24,250 nucleotides of DNA from Chitinophaga pinensis (GTDB taxonomy: Bacteria; Bacteroidota; Bacteroidia; Flavobacteriales_D; Crocinitomicaceae). Positions 20,601 to 24,250 of this stretch are shown here, in pieces. The DNA lies in assembly GCA_945870115.1 (NCBI GenBank), contig CAMBRH010000010.1, positions 1 through 24,250 of the forward strand, given 5' to 3'. The translations under genes were made by a program, and so were the position numbers. The notes under the pieces are model-generated. The model had not been told where the DNA came from. It searched no databases and saw only the letters and a list, made by a program, of their open reading frames with translations. Positions within the stretch are counted from its first letter, which is position 1, and every line of letters starts with the position of its first letter.

Positions 20601-21002
20601 AACGGCTAAGGCATATTCAATTTCAACATCTACGCCATTACCATCACCTAAAGTACCAGTAACTTTTCTTAGTCTTTGATTTAAAGTTAGTATTGCGTCT
20701 TTAATTTGTTGATCTGTAATAGCAGTCAATGCTGTGCCAGTTTCCATAACATGAACTACAACAGGTATTTTATACGACGCAACAGATTTATTGGGTACAA
20801 AGTTTTTAACCGCTAATTCAAATTGAAGTGTTTTTTGCAGATACTCTGGGTCATTTTCTAATTTTTCTTTATGCAATTCATCGAAACCACACTTTTTTGG
20901 CAAATTATCATTTGTATTTAGTAATATTTGCCCAAATGCATTGCTTGAGATACTAAGTAATAGTAAAAAAACTAGTTTCCTAAATTTAGTTATTTTTTTC
21001 AT
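11697..21002 (-). CDS. Giant T9SS-secreted M43-type zinc metalloprotease with 29 adhesin-like repeats
   Basis: The product has 3101 residues. In order: signal peptide (1-24, cleavage before Gln25); propeptide-like stretch; M43 (pappalysin-like) metalloprotease about 78-345, with zinc motif HELGHSLNLYH (His237, Glu238, His241, His247) and Met-turn NNYMDYS (Met307); PKD domain (about 353-450); GEVED domain (about 455-605, AYIDYNNDGDI...REDYGV); Ig-like domain (about 606-705). Then repeats: ten A units (706-1505), two B, six A (1649-2131), one B, one A, two B, one A, six B (2511-2942). A Cys-containing pre-sorting domain (2943-3023) and a type A T9SS sorting domain (3024-3101, IYPNPTNSTI, DELGRLVG, GLYSIVLK) end it. 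The helix-motif Gly before the third His is Asn244. Surface display or release through the neighbouring T9SS is inferred; a proteolytic adhesin is the likely role. It has no cloned relative I can name. Confidence 0.93.
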   Translation of the reverse strand: MKKITKFRKLVFLLLLSISSNAFGQILLNTNDNLPKKCGFDELHKEKLENDPEYLQKTLQFELAVKNFVPNKSVASYKIPVVVHVMETGTALTAITDQQIKDAILTLNQRLRKVTGTLGDGNGVDVEIEYALAVRDPSGNCTNGINRFDMTGNATYMSSGVRRSTGSGITDAVLKSQIVWDQSEYYNIWLISEIDNNNGGSGIQGYAFFASSHGTANDGAVMLVNNMKNSTSTTLIHELGHSLNLYHTFEGDGGDGSICPVGNACGSGSGDCCADTPPHRQSSSDCVIAANACDGGSSSSLFINNYMDYSSDACQNMLTLDQRSRMQTAISTTRASFLESNGNMALIPVAASVVDFKASKTILCGTGQDIIFYDLSSCAPNTFMSETAWTGTSFLWSITNGTNTYTSTSQNPTINFANTGTFDVSLTLTTPIGTTTLTKNDYVVVSTAPTPLCTRATNNTGNFGQTISNVIFNTINNSTSASVNAANTDFTCTSNTIVEAGLTYSLSVTINATGGSGAEMMEAYIDYNNDGDIADAGELVLSGSTAASTSSTIVGNVIIPLTATQDNLLVMRIMGETTAFTNNERFCLANTFIGDREDYGVLITTTCIAPSITGNPADATICASDNVSFNSTANGDATLNFQWFEDSGSGFVSLSNTGVYSGTSTGTLSITGASASMNNYLYECHVTNSCGNAVSSPATLTVNSTVIAQGTTSNPTTCLGTDGSIEITGTGTGDLSYTGTASGSNLEITLPFTSSTFTAGTYDFTFNNGCTSNTISVTLTDPSAVVIAQGTTSNPTTCLGSDGSIEITGTGTGDLTYIGTMSGTDLAVTLPFTTSTFNAGTYDFTFNNGCTSNTISVTLTDPSAVVIAQGTTSKPTTCLGTDGSIQITGTGTGDLSYTGTASGSNLGITLPFTTSTFTAGTYDFTFNNGCTSNTISVTLTDPSAVVIAQGTTSNPTACLGSDGSIEITGTGTGDITWTGTSTGSVLAANLPSNITGFSAGTYDFTFNDGCASNTISVTLVDPIGIVIAQGTTSNPTTCLGTDGSIEITGTGTGDLSYTGPMFGTLLGITLPFTISTFTAGTYDFTFNDGCASNTISVTLADPSGIAIAQGTASNPTACLASDGSIEITGTGTGDISWIGTSIGSVSAVTLPNNITGFSAGTYDFTFNDGCASNTISVTLIDPVGIAIAQGTTSNPTTCLGSDGSIEITGTGTGDLSYTGTMTGTLAGINLPFTISTFTAGTYDFTFNDGCASNTVSVTLTDPSGIAIAQGTTSNPTTCLGSDGSIEITGTGTGDLSYTGTMSGTDLAVTLPFTTTTFTAGTYDFTFNDGCASNTISVTLTDPSGIAITQGTTSNPTVCLGTDGSIEITGTGTGDLSYIGTMSGSNLGITLPFATSGLTAGTYDFTFNNGCTSNTISVTLTDPIGIAIAQGTILNPTICAASDGEIEISGIGTGDISWTGTTSGSVLGVNLPNNILGFSAGTYNFTFNNGCNSNTISVSLSDPGAPATPTITPSGPTTFCGGSITLTSSSANDNVWSTGETTQSIVVSTSNTYSVFVSTAGCNSGSVSEIITVDAMPALPIITASGLTTFCLGGSVNLTSSSAINNLWSTGETTQTITVSAGGNYTVAVTSGTCTNTSVNEVITVIIPTTISAGTLSEPSTCGNSDGSTEILDIGFGTGDLSWTGTSSGNILATSLNATFSGFSAGTYDFTFNDGCPSNTISITFTDPAGSTISQGTTSNPTVCLGSDGSIEITGTGTGDLSYTGTMSGTDFGVTLPFSSSIFSAGTYDFTFNDGCISNTINVTLNNPSSVISQGSTSNPTTCLASDGSIEITGTGTGDLSYTGTMTGTDLAVTLPFTTSTFTAGTYDFTFNDGCTSNTVTVTLIDPTGIIISQGTTLSPTSCLGSDGEIEISGTGTGDISWTGTTTGSVLGVPLPNNISGFSAGTYDFTFNDGCISNTLSVTITDPIGGTISQGAVLNPFNCLGSDGEIEINGSGTGDISWTGTSTGSVLAVTLPNNIIGFSAGTYDFTFNDGCISNTISITLNDPTPVAISQGFLLQPPVCGSTNGEITVLGTGSGFLSWTGTSSGTISVILPVNVINFAAGTYDLTLLDANSCTSNTLTVSLSDPGVVTPTISASGPLSFCSGGNVVLTSSSLVDNVWSTGETTQSITVSTAGTYSVMVSSGACNSAAVSEVVTINPVPVIASANLTNPISCGSSTGSAEITGTGTGDLSWTGTTSGSNLGVTLPFTANGLGSGTYNFTFTANGCASNTESVSLADPGAPAQPTIILGGGTSFCGTGSVVLESSSPTDNLWSTGETTNIITFTASASTTVTLVLNVAGCSSSAAVENITVVPQPAVPTITASGTTTFCAGGSVTLTSSSPTTNLWSTGETTASITVISGGTYTVTESNFLCTATSLPEIVTVNPVETISLGLLSDASQCGLNDGSVEIIGTMTGDLILNGPISNTNTGITLPFTIGALSGGNYDVTFDNGCTSNTLNFTINQNVAPAVPTISASGITTFCDGGSVILTSSSAVNNLWSTGETTQSISVTASGNYNVTVTDGLCSEISTDEIVVVNPVPATPTITASGTTTFCDGGSVVLTSSSAIDNVWSTGETTQSITVLTSDVISVSVLTNGCSSLISLDEIVTVNPIPSTPTITANGPTDFCIGDNVVLTSSSIGNNTWSTGETTDFITVSNSGTYNVTVSNGFCSASSTDIIINVNSIPTPTPIITASNVTTFCQGGNVVLTSSSATNNTWSTGATTQAITVSASGNYDVTVNVGGCLATSLAEVITVNPIPATPVISASGPTTICSGSSVILTSSALSNNNWTTGSNNQSISVSNSGSFSVTETTLGCSATSAPILITVNQTPITPLISVTGSTTFCEGGSVQLTSLTTSGITWSSGEVVPTIIVNNSGTFSVTVLQNGCSATSNVITVTENLNPVVTLTPFTDVCNTANAFALTNGLPAGGNYSVNGTVTSTFDPFFAFLGVNIIDYTLIDDNGCQGTASDNQNVLNCVDLEETTTADFTIYPNPTNSTITIKGELLNNIKTIEIRDELGRLVGMQELTIDHSINLSDLADGLYSIVLKGENFEKIERVQLIK
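12177..13472 (-). repeat. B-repeat array, six Ig-like units (B6-B11)
   Basis: Six consecutive units of 70-73 residues (about 216 bp) encode residues 2511-2942 of the giant protein. Consensus features are PTITASG, TTFC.GG.VVLTSSS, WSTGETTQSITV, SG.Y.VTV and a second Cys near residue 55. They resemble the Ig-like domains common in Bacteroidota surface proteins. B10 and B11 have diverged furthest (WTTGSNNQ, WSSGEVVP). Confidence 0.85.
14610..16058 (-). repeat. A-repeat array 2, six units (A11-A16)
   Basis: It encodes residues 1649-2131 as units of 82, 79, 80, 80, 80 and 82 residues. Each has the plan ISQGTTSNPTTCLGSDG, SIEITGTGTGD, a variable centre, then AGTYDFTFNDGC.SNT. Units 11 and 16 are divergent edges; 14 and 15 carry the ISWTGT...LPNNI.GFSAG centre, 12 and 13 the LSYTGTM.GTD centre. 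Confidence 0.88.
16488..18887 (-). repeat. A-repeat array 1, ten units of exactly 240 bp (A1-A10)
   Basis: Ten head-to-tail units of 80 codons each occupy residues 706-1505 with no indels; unit n starts at 18887 minus 240(n-1) on the minus strand. Boundary sequence around IAQGTTSNPTTCLGSDG is almost invariant at nucleotide level between neighbouring units, for example near 18151, 18391 and 18631. Two central subtypes alternate: LSYTGT...LPFTTSTFTAG in units 1-3, 5 and 7-9, and I(S/T)W.GT...LP.NI.GFSAG in 4, 6 and 10. Each unit has two Cys (positions 13 and 65). The layout resembles SprB-type repeats, but the assignment needs a profile search. Confidence 0.93.
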
Positions 21003-21076
21003 AGTTATTAGTTTTATGAATCAACTTTTGTTGTTTAAAATTTTGGTTGTGAAGATACTATTTATTTTTTTGAATT

Positions 21077-21092
21077 CTAATTTGAAAATTAG
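21077..21092. other. Short dyad upstream of the giant gene
   Basis: CTAATTT (21077-21083) and AAATTAG (21086-21092) flank GA. It lies about 75 bases upstream of the giant gene's start on the minus strand, in the 135-base space that must hold its promoter. No exact TAnnTTTG box was found there; TATCTTCA (minus strand, near 21050-21057) is a two-mismatch candidate. Confidence 0.25.
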
Positions 21093-21136
21093 GTTTTTTT
21101 TATTCATGGCATTCTATCGAATATTAAGGCATAAAA

Positions 21137-21168
21137 AAAGGCTATTCATGGTAAAATGAATAGCCTTT
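21137..21168 (-). terminator. Terminator of the unrecognised outer-membrane-type gene
   Basis: AAAGGCTATTCAT (21137-21149) pairs perfectly with ATGAATAGCCTTT (21156-21168) around a six-base loop. The A-run left of it becomes the T-tract on the minus strand. It lies 32 bases beyond the stop codon at 21201. Confidence 0.85.
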
Positions 21169-21200
21169 CCTTGAAATTAATTACCTTTAATTGCTTTTCA

Positions 21201-22256
21201 TCAAAACCCAAAGCCAAGGTTAAACTTCCAATACCAAGGCATGTTTAAAAATCCTCCGAACCATTCTTTTTCAGAAATGTTTAGTTTACCGTATGTAATT
21301 CCAGGTCGAAGACCCATTTCTGCTTGAAGATATAAACCAAATGGCCATCTACCGCCCTTTTTTCTAGAAGTTTGTTCACTACCATACATTGAAGATAAAA
21401 CTCTAAAGCCCATTCTTCGTTTGCGAATATCTAAAACTTCAGCACTGCTTGCCCCGTCATTATAGACCGCATCACCCATATTTAAAACAGGAGCAAACAA
21501 AAATTCAATGTTTGTCATCAATACTTTGTTAGACCTGTAGGTAAATTTGCGCTTATTTGCACTTAACGCTCCGCCTTTAATCCCACTGTATTTGAATTTT
21601 GCTTTTGCAGACATCATTTCCCCTGTGTGAAGACCAAATCCTAAAATAACTGATTGATATGGAATCGCAAATTTATCTGGTAGTTCAATATCAAGTCTCG
21701 GATAATTTTTATGGGCAGTATCTGCTTTTGTCTTGTCAAACCACATGTGTGTCCCCATTTGAATCACAGATGCAGTAACACCACTAAATTTGCGCTCTTG
21801 AACAATGTAGTCGGTATAATATTTACGGAAAGTGGTAGTAACAACTGTACCATTTGTTTCTTTATCCAATTCCTCATATCCAACTTCTGGATATACATTT
21901 CGGTCTGTTGTTACATCTTTGAACAATATACCAAGTGAAATTTGTCCATTATGATAAGGTGTCTTTCCTCCATAAGCATTATTTTTAGCTCCATGTGCAT
22001 AAGATACCCTCAAATCAAAAAGTTTAGGCGCTATAAATCGAGCTACCCCTTCATAGAAAACCTGCGATCCGAATGTCCCTGCATCAATGCCGGCACCTAC
22101 ACCTCCTCCTACAAACAAACGGTTCACGTTGTTGTATTTCTGTTTAATTTCAAGCTGAGGATCTGATGGACTTACATAATTCCAGCCATCTCCTGTCGGT
22201 TGGGCAAATGCTGTCATGACAGTACTGCACATCAATGGTAATAATATTTTTTTCAT
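21201..22256 (-). CDS. Unrecognised secreted, probably outer-membrane beta-barrel protein
   Basis: The product has 351 residues. The signal peptide is MKKILLPLMCSTVMTAFA with cleavage before Gln19. The mature protein has alternating hydrophobic and polar residues with many Gly and aromatics (RLFVGGGVGAGIDAG, ISLGILFKDV, SVILGFGLHTGEMM). It ends in WKFNLGFGF, a terminal Phe preceded by aromatic/hydrophobic alternation as in many outer-membrane barrels. There is no T9SS sorting domain. The family is not recognised. It has its own promoter box (22288-22295) and terminator (21137-21168), so it is monocistronic, and it lies between two genes for T9SS-exported proteins. A role in anchoring or assisting them would be speculation. 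Confidence 0.85.
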   Translation of the reverse strand: MKKILLPLMCSTVMTAFAQPTGDGWNYVSPSDPQLEIKQKYNNVNRLFVGGGVGAGIDAGTFGSQVFYEGVARFIAPKLFDLRVSYAHGAKNNAYGGKTPYHNGQISLGILFKDVTTDRNVYPEVGYEELDKETNGTVVTTTFRKYYTDYIVQERKFSGVTASVIQMGTHMWFDKTKADTAHKNYPRLDIELPDKFAIPYQSVILGFGLHTGEMMSAKAKFKYSGIKGGALSANKRKFTYRSNKVLMTNIEFLFAPVLNMGDAVYNDGASSAEVLDIRKRRMGFRVLSSMYGSEQTSRKKGGRWPFGLYLQAEMGLRPGITYGKLNISEKEWFGGFLNMPWYWKFNLGFGF

Positions 22257-22287
22257 GATTTTTGGTTTTTAATTATTTATGTCAAGA

Positions 22288-22295
22288 CAAAATTA
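22288..22295 (-). promoter_or_regulatory. -7 box of the outer-membrane-type gene
   Basis: The minus strand reads TAATTTTG, an exact TAnnTTTG match, 31 bases before the ATG at 22256. No TTG was seen at the -33 distance, which would fall inside the left arm of the 23-bp inverted repeat. Confidence 0.45.
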
Positions 22296-22307
22296 ACGGA
22301 TTTGAAT

Positions 22308-22366
22308 ACTATTTTTTTACGTGTTTTACCTTAAATTTTCTAGGGTAAAACACGTAAAAAAATAGT
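22308..22366. repeat. Perfect 23-bp inverted repeat with 13-base spacer
   Basis: The left arm 22308-22330 (ending ACGTGTTTTACC) and right arm 22344-22366 (starting GGTAAAACACGT) are exact reverse complements; the spacer is 22331-22343. The T7 tract is in the 5' arm and the A7 tract in the 3' arm on both strands, opposite to every terminator in this window, and no T-tail follows. The right arm directly abuts the stop codon of the upstream remnant, and the left arm overlaps where the -33 element of the 22256 gene should be. Confidence 0.9.
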
Positions 22367-22637
22367 TTACTCAACAACAATTTTTTGAGTATTCATTTTT
22401 GAATCATCAAAACCAACTTTAACAACACCATTTAAATCGACAAGATGTATATATAGATTTTCTATGTAAGCTTTCCCATTTAATTTTATGAGGGTATATT
22501 CCAGTGAATAGCAACGTACTTATATTATTACCTATACGTAGAAAAACGTCCAATAAAGACTGATTCCTATTTTCAAATGGAAGTATTGTATTTTGATCTG
22601 GATCTGGTTTTGAAAAAATTAAATCAACCATCCACAT
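22367..22637 (-). pseudogene. Probable frameshifted 3' remnant of a secreted-protein gene
   Basis: On the minus strand, a frame ending at the stop complementary to 22367-22369 reads YIHLVDLNGVVKVG then FDDSKMNTQKIVVE. The ending KIVVE and the hydrophobic alternation resemble the tail of a T9SS sorting domain. This frame is open from about 22510 to the stop but has no plausible start. A second minus-strand frame (22419-22637, ending KWCC) overlaps it and contains ordinary-looking protein (SLLDVFLRIGNNISTLLF). The two together look like one coding stretch broken by a frameshift. No YPNP-type opening of a sorting domain was found, so the family is uncertain. Confidence 0.35.
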
Positions 22638-22873
22638 CTATCCCTAGTGCTTCAGAAAGATCATCAAAAACTATAGTTGCCGAAACGTATTCGTTTATGT
22701 TTAAGAGAAGATTCCAAAGACTAGTAGTTGAGCTAAAACCTTATGAATTTAAAACTATCCTAGTATGAAAAAAAAGATGAATGAATTTTTTTTAATTAAA
22801 GTTTTTCATGAAGAAAGATTTTTCAAAAATAAATAATTATATTAATAACATTTTTTATTAAATTAAAATAAAA

Positions 22874-22905
22874 AAAGGCTATCCGATATTTTCGAATAGC
22901 CTTTT
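22874..22905 (-). terminator. Terminator of the second T9SS cargo gene
   Basis: AAAAGGCTATCCGA pairs with TCGAATAGCCTTTT around a four-base loop. The single non-Watson-Crick position is a G-U pair only when read on the minus strand, consistent with serving the gene whose stop is at 22925. A long A-run to the left gives the T-tract. The stem AAAAGGCTAT is shared with the terminator at 21137-21168. Confidence 0.82.
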
Positions 22906-22924
22906 AAAAGTGTTTTTTTATTGA

Positions 22925-24250
22925 TTATTTCAAGAATTGTACTTTTTTAATTTCAGTAAAATCTGTTCCTTTAAGTACTAAAGTATAGATACCATTTGAA
23001 TAATTTGACAAATCAATAGAAATTGAATTTGTATTTCCTTTGATATTCTGAACTAGTCTACCTAACTCATCTCTTAATTCGATTGAAGAAATTTCAACTA
23101 ATTTATCTCCCTCAATTACAATTTTTGAATTTGTTGGGTTAGGATAAATTGAAAATAAAGATTTTGTATTTGATTCAATTCCAGCGCAATTATTAACCGT
23201 GATTGATTGTGTTGCAGATCCAGCGCAAGAATTTGCATCTGTAAAAATATAAACAATGTTGTTTGCACCAATTGTTGCAATTGCTGGATTAAATGTTGTA
23301 AAAACATTTCCATTAACAGTATAAAACCCGCCAGTTGGTAAACCACCAGTTAAAGCAAAAGATGCTGCAGTATTGCAAATAGCATTAAAAGAAGTTAAAG
23401 TAACTGCTGGCAAAGCTGGATCAGTTAATGTTGTTGTAATCGTATTTGAAGCAACACCATTGTTGAAAATAAAATTATAAGTTCCAGCTGTAAAATTACT
23501 TAAAGTTACAGGTAATGTAACATTTGTTTGATTTCCTGAACTTGTACCTGTCCAAGAAAGATTACCAGTTCCAGTTCCTAAAATTTCTATACTTCCATTA
23601 GTACCTGCACAAGTGGTAGGATTTGTAGTTGTTCCTTCAAAAATTTCTGGAGCAACAACATCAGGATTTGTAATACAAATATCAAAAGTTACATTTTGAC
23701 CAGTAGTAGATGTATAAGTAAATACTCTTACAAAATAAGTTTCACCAACAGTTAATCCAGTTAATTGACTAATATCTGAATCGTTACAAACAAGAGCAGT
23801 TCCAAAAGTAGAACAAGTTCCAGCATAAACACTGTGATATAAGTCTGTTGTTGAACCAACTGCATTTGATAATGTTACAGTTTGATTAACATTTGTAGCG
23901 ACAAAGCTGAACCAAACATCATCATCAGCAGTACCGAAACAATCGTTAGTTTGTGTTGAAGTAGTTGAACTTGTTAAATAAGCAGAAGTTTCAGAAGTAC
24001 ATACATTTGTTGTTGATGCTGTTATTGAAGTTGCAGCAACGCATTCGTCGTTAGAAGGAGCTGGAGGAGGAGTTTGAAGGCAAATATCTTGTGTTGTATA
24101 ACCTTCAGTTGACCATGTATATAATCTAATCAAATAAGTAGCACCAATAGTTAATCCAGATAAAGTTCCACCACCATCATTATCTGTGCATAAAATTGAA
24201 TTCATAGAAGCTCCACAAGCATCTGAAAAAACTTGCCAATAAATATCTGT
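22925..24250 (-). CDS. T9SS-exported multidomain protein, C-terminal 441 residues (start lies beyond the window)
   Basis: The frame is open to the right edge: 15 codons (starting TDIYWQVFSDACG) precede the first in-window Met at 24205, so that Met is internal. Two PPC-like beta-sandwich modules are visible, one partial and one complete (SNDECVAATSI, DDDVWFSFVAT, LTGLTVGETYFVRV). Then comes one A-type repeat (23405-23650), then the same pre-sorting domain as the giant protein (VTLTSFNAICNTAASFALTG) and a type A T9SS sorting domain (IYPNPTNSKIVIEG, DELGRLVQ, GIYTLVLKG). The A repeat keeps its first Cys, but the second is Val (NNGVASN). Secretion by the neighbouring T9SS is inferred; the catalytic or binding head is not in view. 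Confidence 0.9.
   Translation of the reverse strand, partial: TDIYWQVFSDACGASMNSILCTDNDGGGTLSGLTIGATYLIRLYTWSTEGYTTQDICLQTPPPAPSNDECVAATSITASTTNVCTSETSAYLTSSTTSTQTNDCFGTADDDVWFSFVATNVNQTVTLSNAVGSTTDLYHSVYAGTCSTFGTALVCNDSDISQLTGLTVGETYFVRVFTYTSTTGQNVTFDICITNPDVVAPEIFEGTTTNPTTCAGTNGSIEILGTGTGNLSWTGTSSGNQTNVTLPVTLSNFTAGTYNFIFNNGVASNTITTTLTDPALPAVTLTSFNAICNTAASFALTGGLPTGGFYTVNGNVFTTFNPAIATIGANNIVYIFTDANSCAGSATQSITVNNCAGIESNTKSLFSIYPNPTNSKIVIEGDKLVEISSIELRDELGRLVQNIKGNTNSISIDLSNYSNGIYTLVLKGTDFTEIKKVQFLK
23405..23650 (-). repeat. Single A-type repeat in the second cargo gene
   Basis: An 82-residue unit (GTTTNPTTCAGTNGSIEI, TGTGNLSWTGTSSGN, FTAGTYNFIFNNG) aligns end to end with the A units of the giant protein about 4.5 kb away. 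It lacks the second conserved Cys. It is followed directly by the pre-sorting domain, the same order as at the end of the giant. Confidence 0.85.

Larger units (their letters stand above)
22257..22924. other. 668-base stretch without an intact gene
   Basis: From left to right it holds the promoter of the outer-membrane-type gene, a perfect 23-bp inverted repeat (22308-22366), a minus-strand coding remnant ending at 22367, a plus-strand open frame of 63 codons (22577-22768) that may be another remnant, and, after a very AT-rich tract (about 22769-22870), the terminator of the gene at 22925. No RNA gene or insertion sequence end was recognised. Confidence 0.6.

Noticed and set aside
20941..21159. 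Plus-strand 72-codon frame over the start of the giant gene
   Set aside because: It is extremely Phe/Leu-rich, runs through the giant gene's promoter region and into a terminator, and has no recognisable features.
22577..22768. Plus-strand 63-codon frame as a functional small gene
   Set aside because: There is no promoter, it opens directly after stop codons, and only its C-terminal end looks protein-like; kept only as a possible remnant.
24203..24205. ATG at 24205 (minus) as the true start of the second cargo gene
   Set aside because: The frame is open to the window edge with protein-like sequence before it, there is no signal peptide at this Met, and it falls inside a PPC-like module.

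Overview
This is an AT-rich stretch from a gliding or T9SS-bearing member of the Bacteroidota, most likely the order Flavobacteriales. The basis is a complete porP-gldK-gldL-gldM-gldN-gldO type IX secretion/gliding cluster, two secreted proteins ending in type A T9SS sorting domains, Bacteroidota-type -7 boxes (TAnnTTTG), and the absence of Shine-Dalgarno sequences at the starts. Genus cannot be fixed from sequence alone; a porP/sprF-like gene directly upstream of gldK recalls the porPKLMN order of Porphyromonas more than the Flavobacterium johnsoniae gldKLMNO order.

Layout. 1-587 (minus): 5' part of an ABC-F ATPase gene. 852-1103 (minus): small lipoprotein. 1460-2467 (plus): extended-SDR NAD(P)-dependent epimerase. 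2551-3702 (plus): ureohydrolase-fold (formimidoylglutamase-like) protein whose metal ligands are largely replaced. 3926-11631 (plus): the T9SS core, namely PorP/SprF-like outer membrane protein, GldK lipoprotein, the GldL/GldM inner-membrane motor, and tandem paralogues GldN and GldO. Strong hairpins lie at the K/L, M/N and N/O boundaries. 11697-21002 (minus): a convergent 3101-residue secreted metalloprotease/adhesin-like giant. It has an M43 protease head, PKD, GEVED and Ig-like domains, then 18 copies of an ~80-residue repeat (A) and 11 copies of an ~71-residue Ig-like repeat (B), and a T9SS sorting domain. 21201-22256 (minus): unrecognised outer-membrane-type protein. 22257-22924: no intact gene; it holds a perfect 23-bp inverted repeat and probable gene remnants. 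22925-24250 (minus): the C-terminal part of a second T9SS cargo that shares the A repeat, the pre-sorting domain and the sorting domain with the giant.

How they fit together. GldL/GldM convert proton motive force into work at the envelope, GldK/GldN (or GldO) form the outer-membrane-associated periplasmic ring, and the PorP/SprF-like barrel belongs to the secretion apparatus. The two minus-strand proteins with C-terminal sorting domains are predicted clients of this same machine.

Most notable: the mosaic, exact-240-bp repeat arrays of the giant gene; the separately equipped gldO copy (terminator, 18-bp palindrome and -7 box in front of it); the likely pseudoenzyme upstream of the secretion operon; a recurrent TTTG-N4-ATG geometry implying leaderless mRNAs; and the unexplained 23-bp inverted repeat. 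No tRNA, rRNA, CRISPR array or insertion sequence was recognised.
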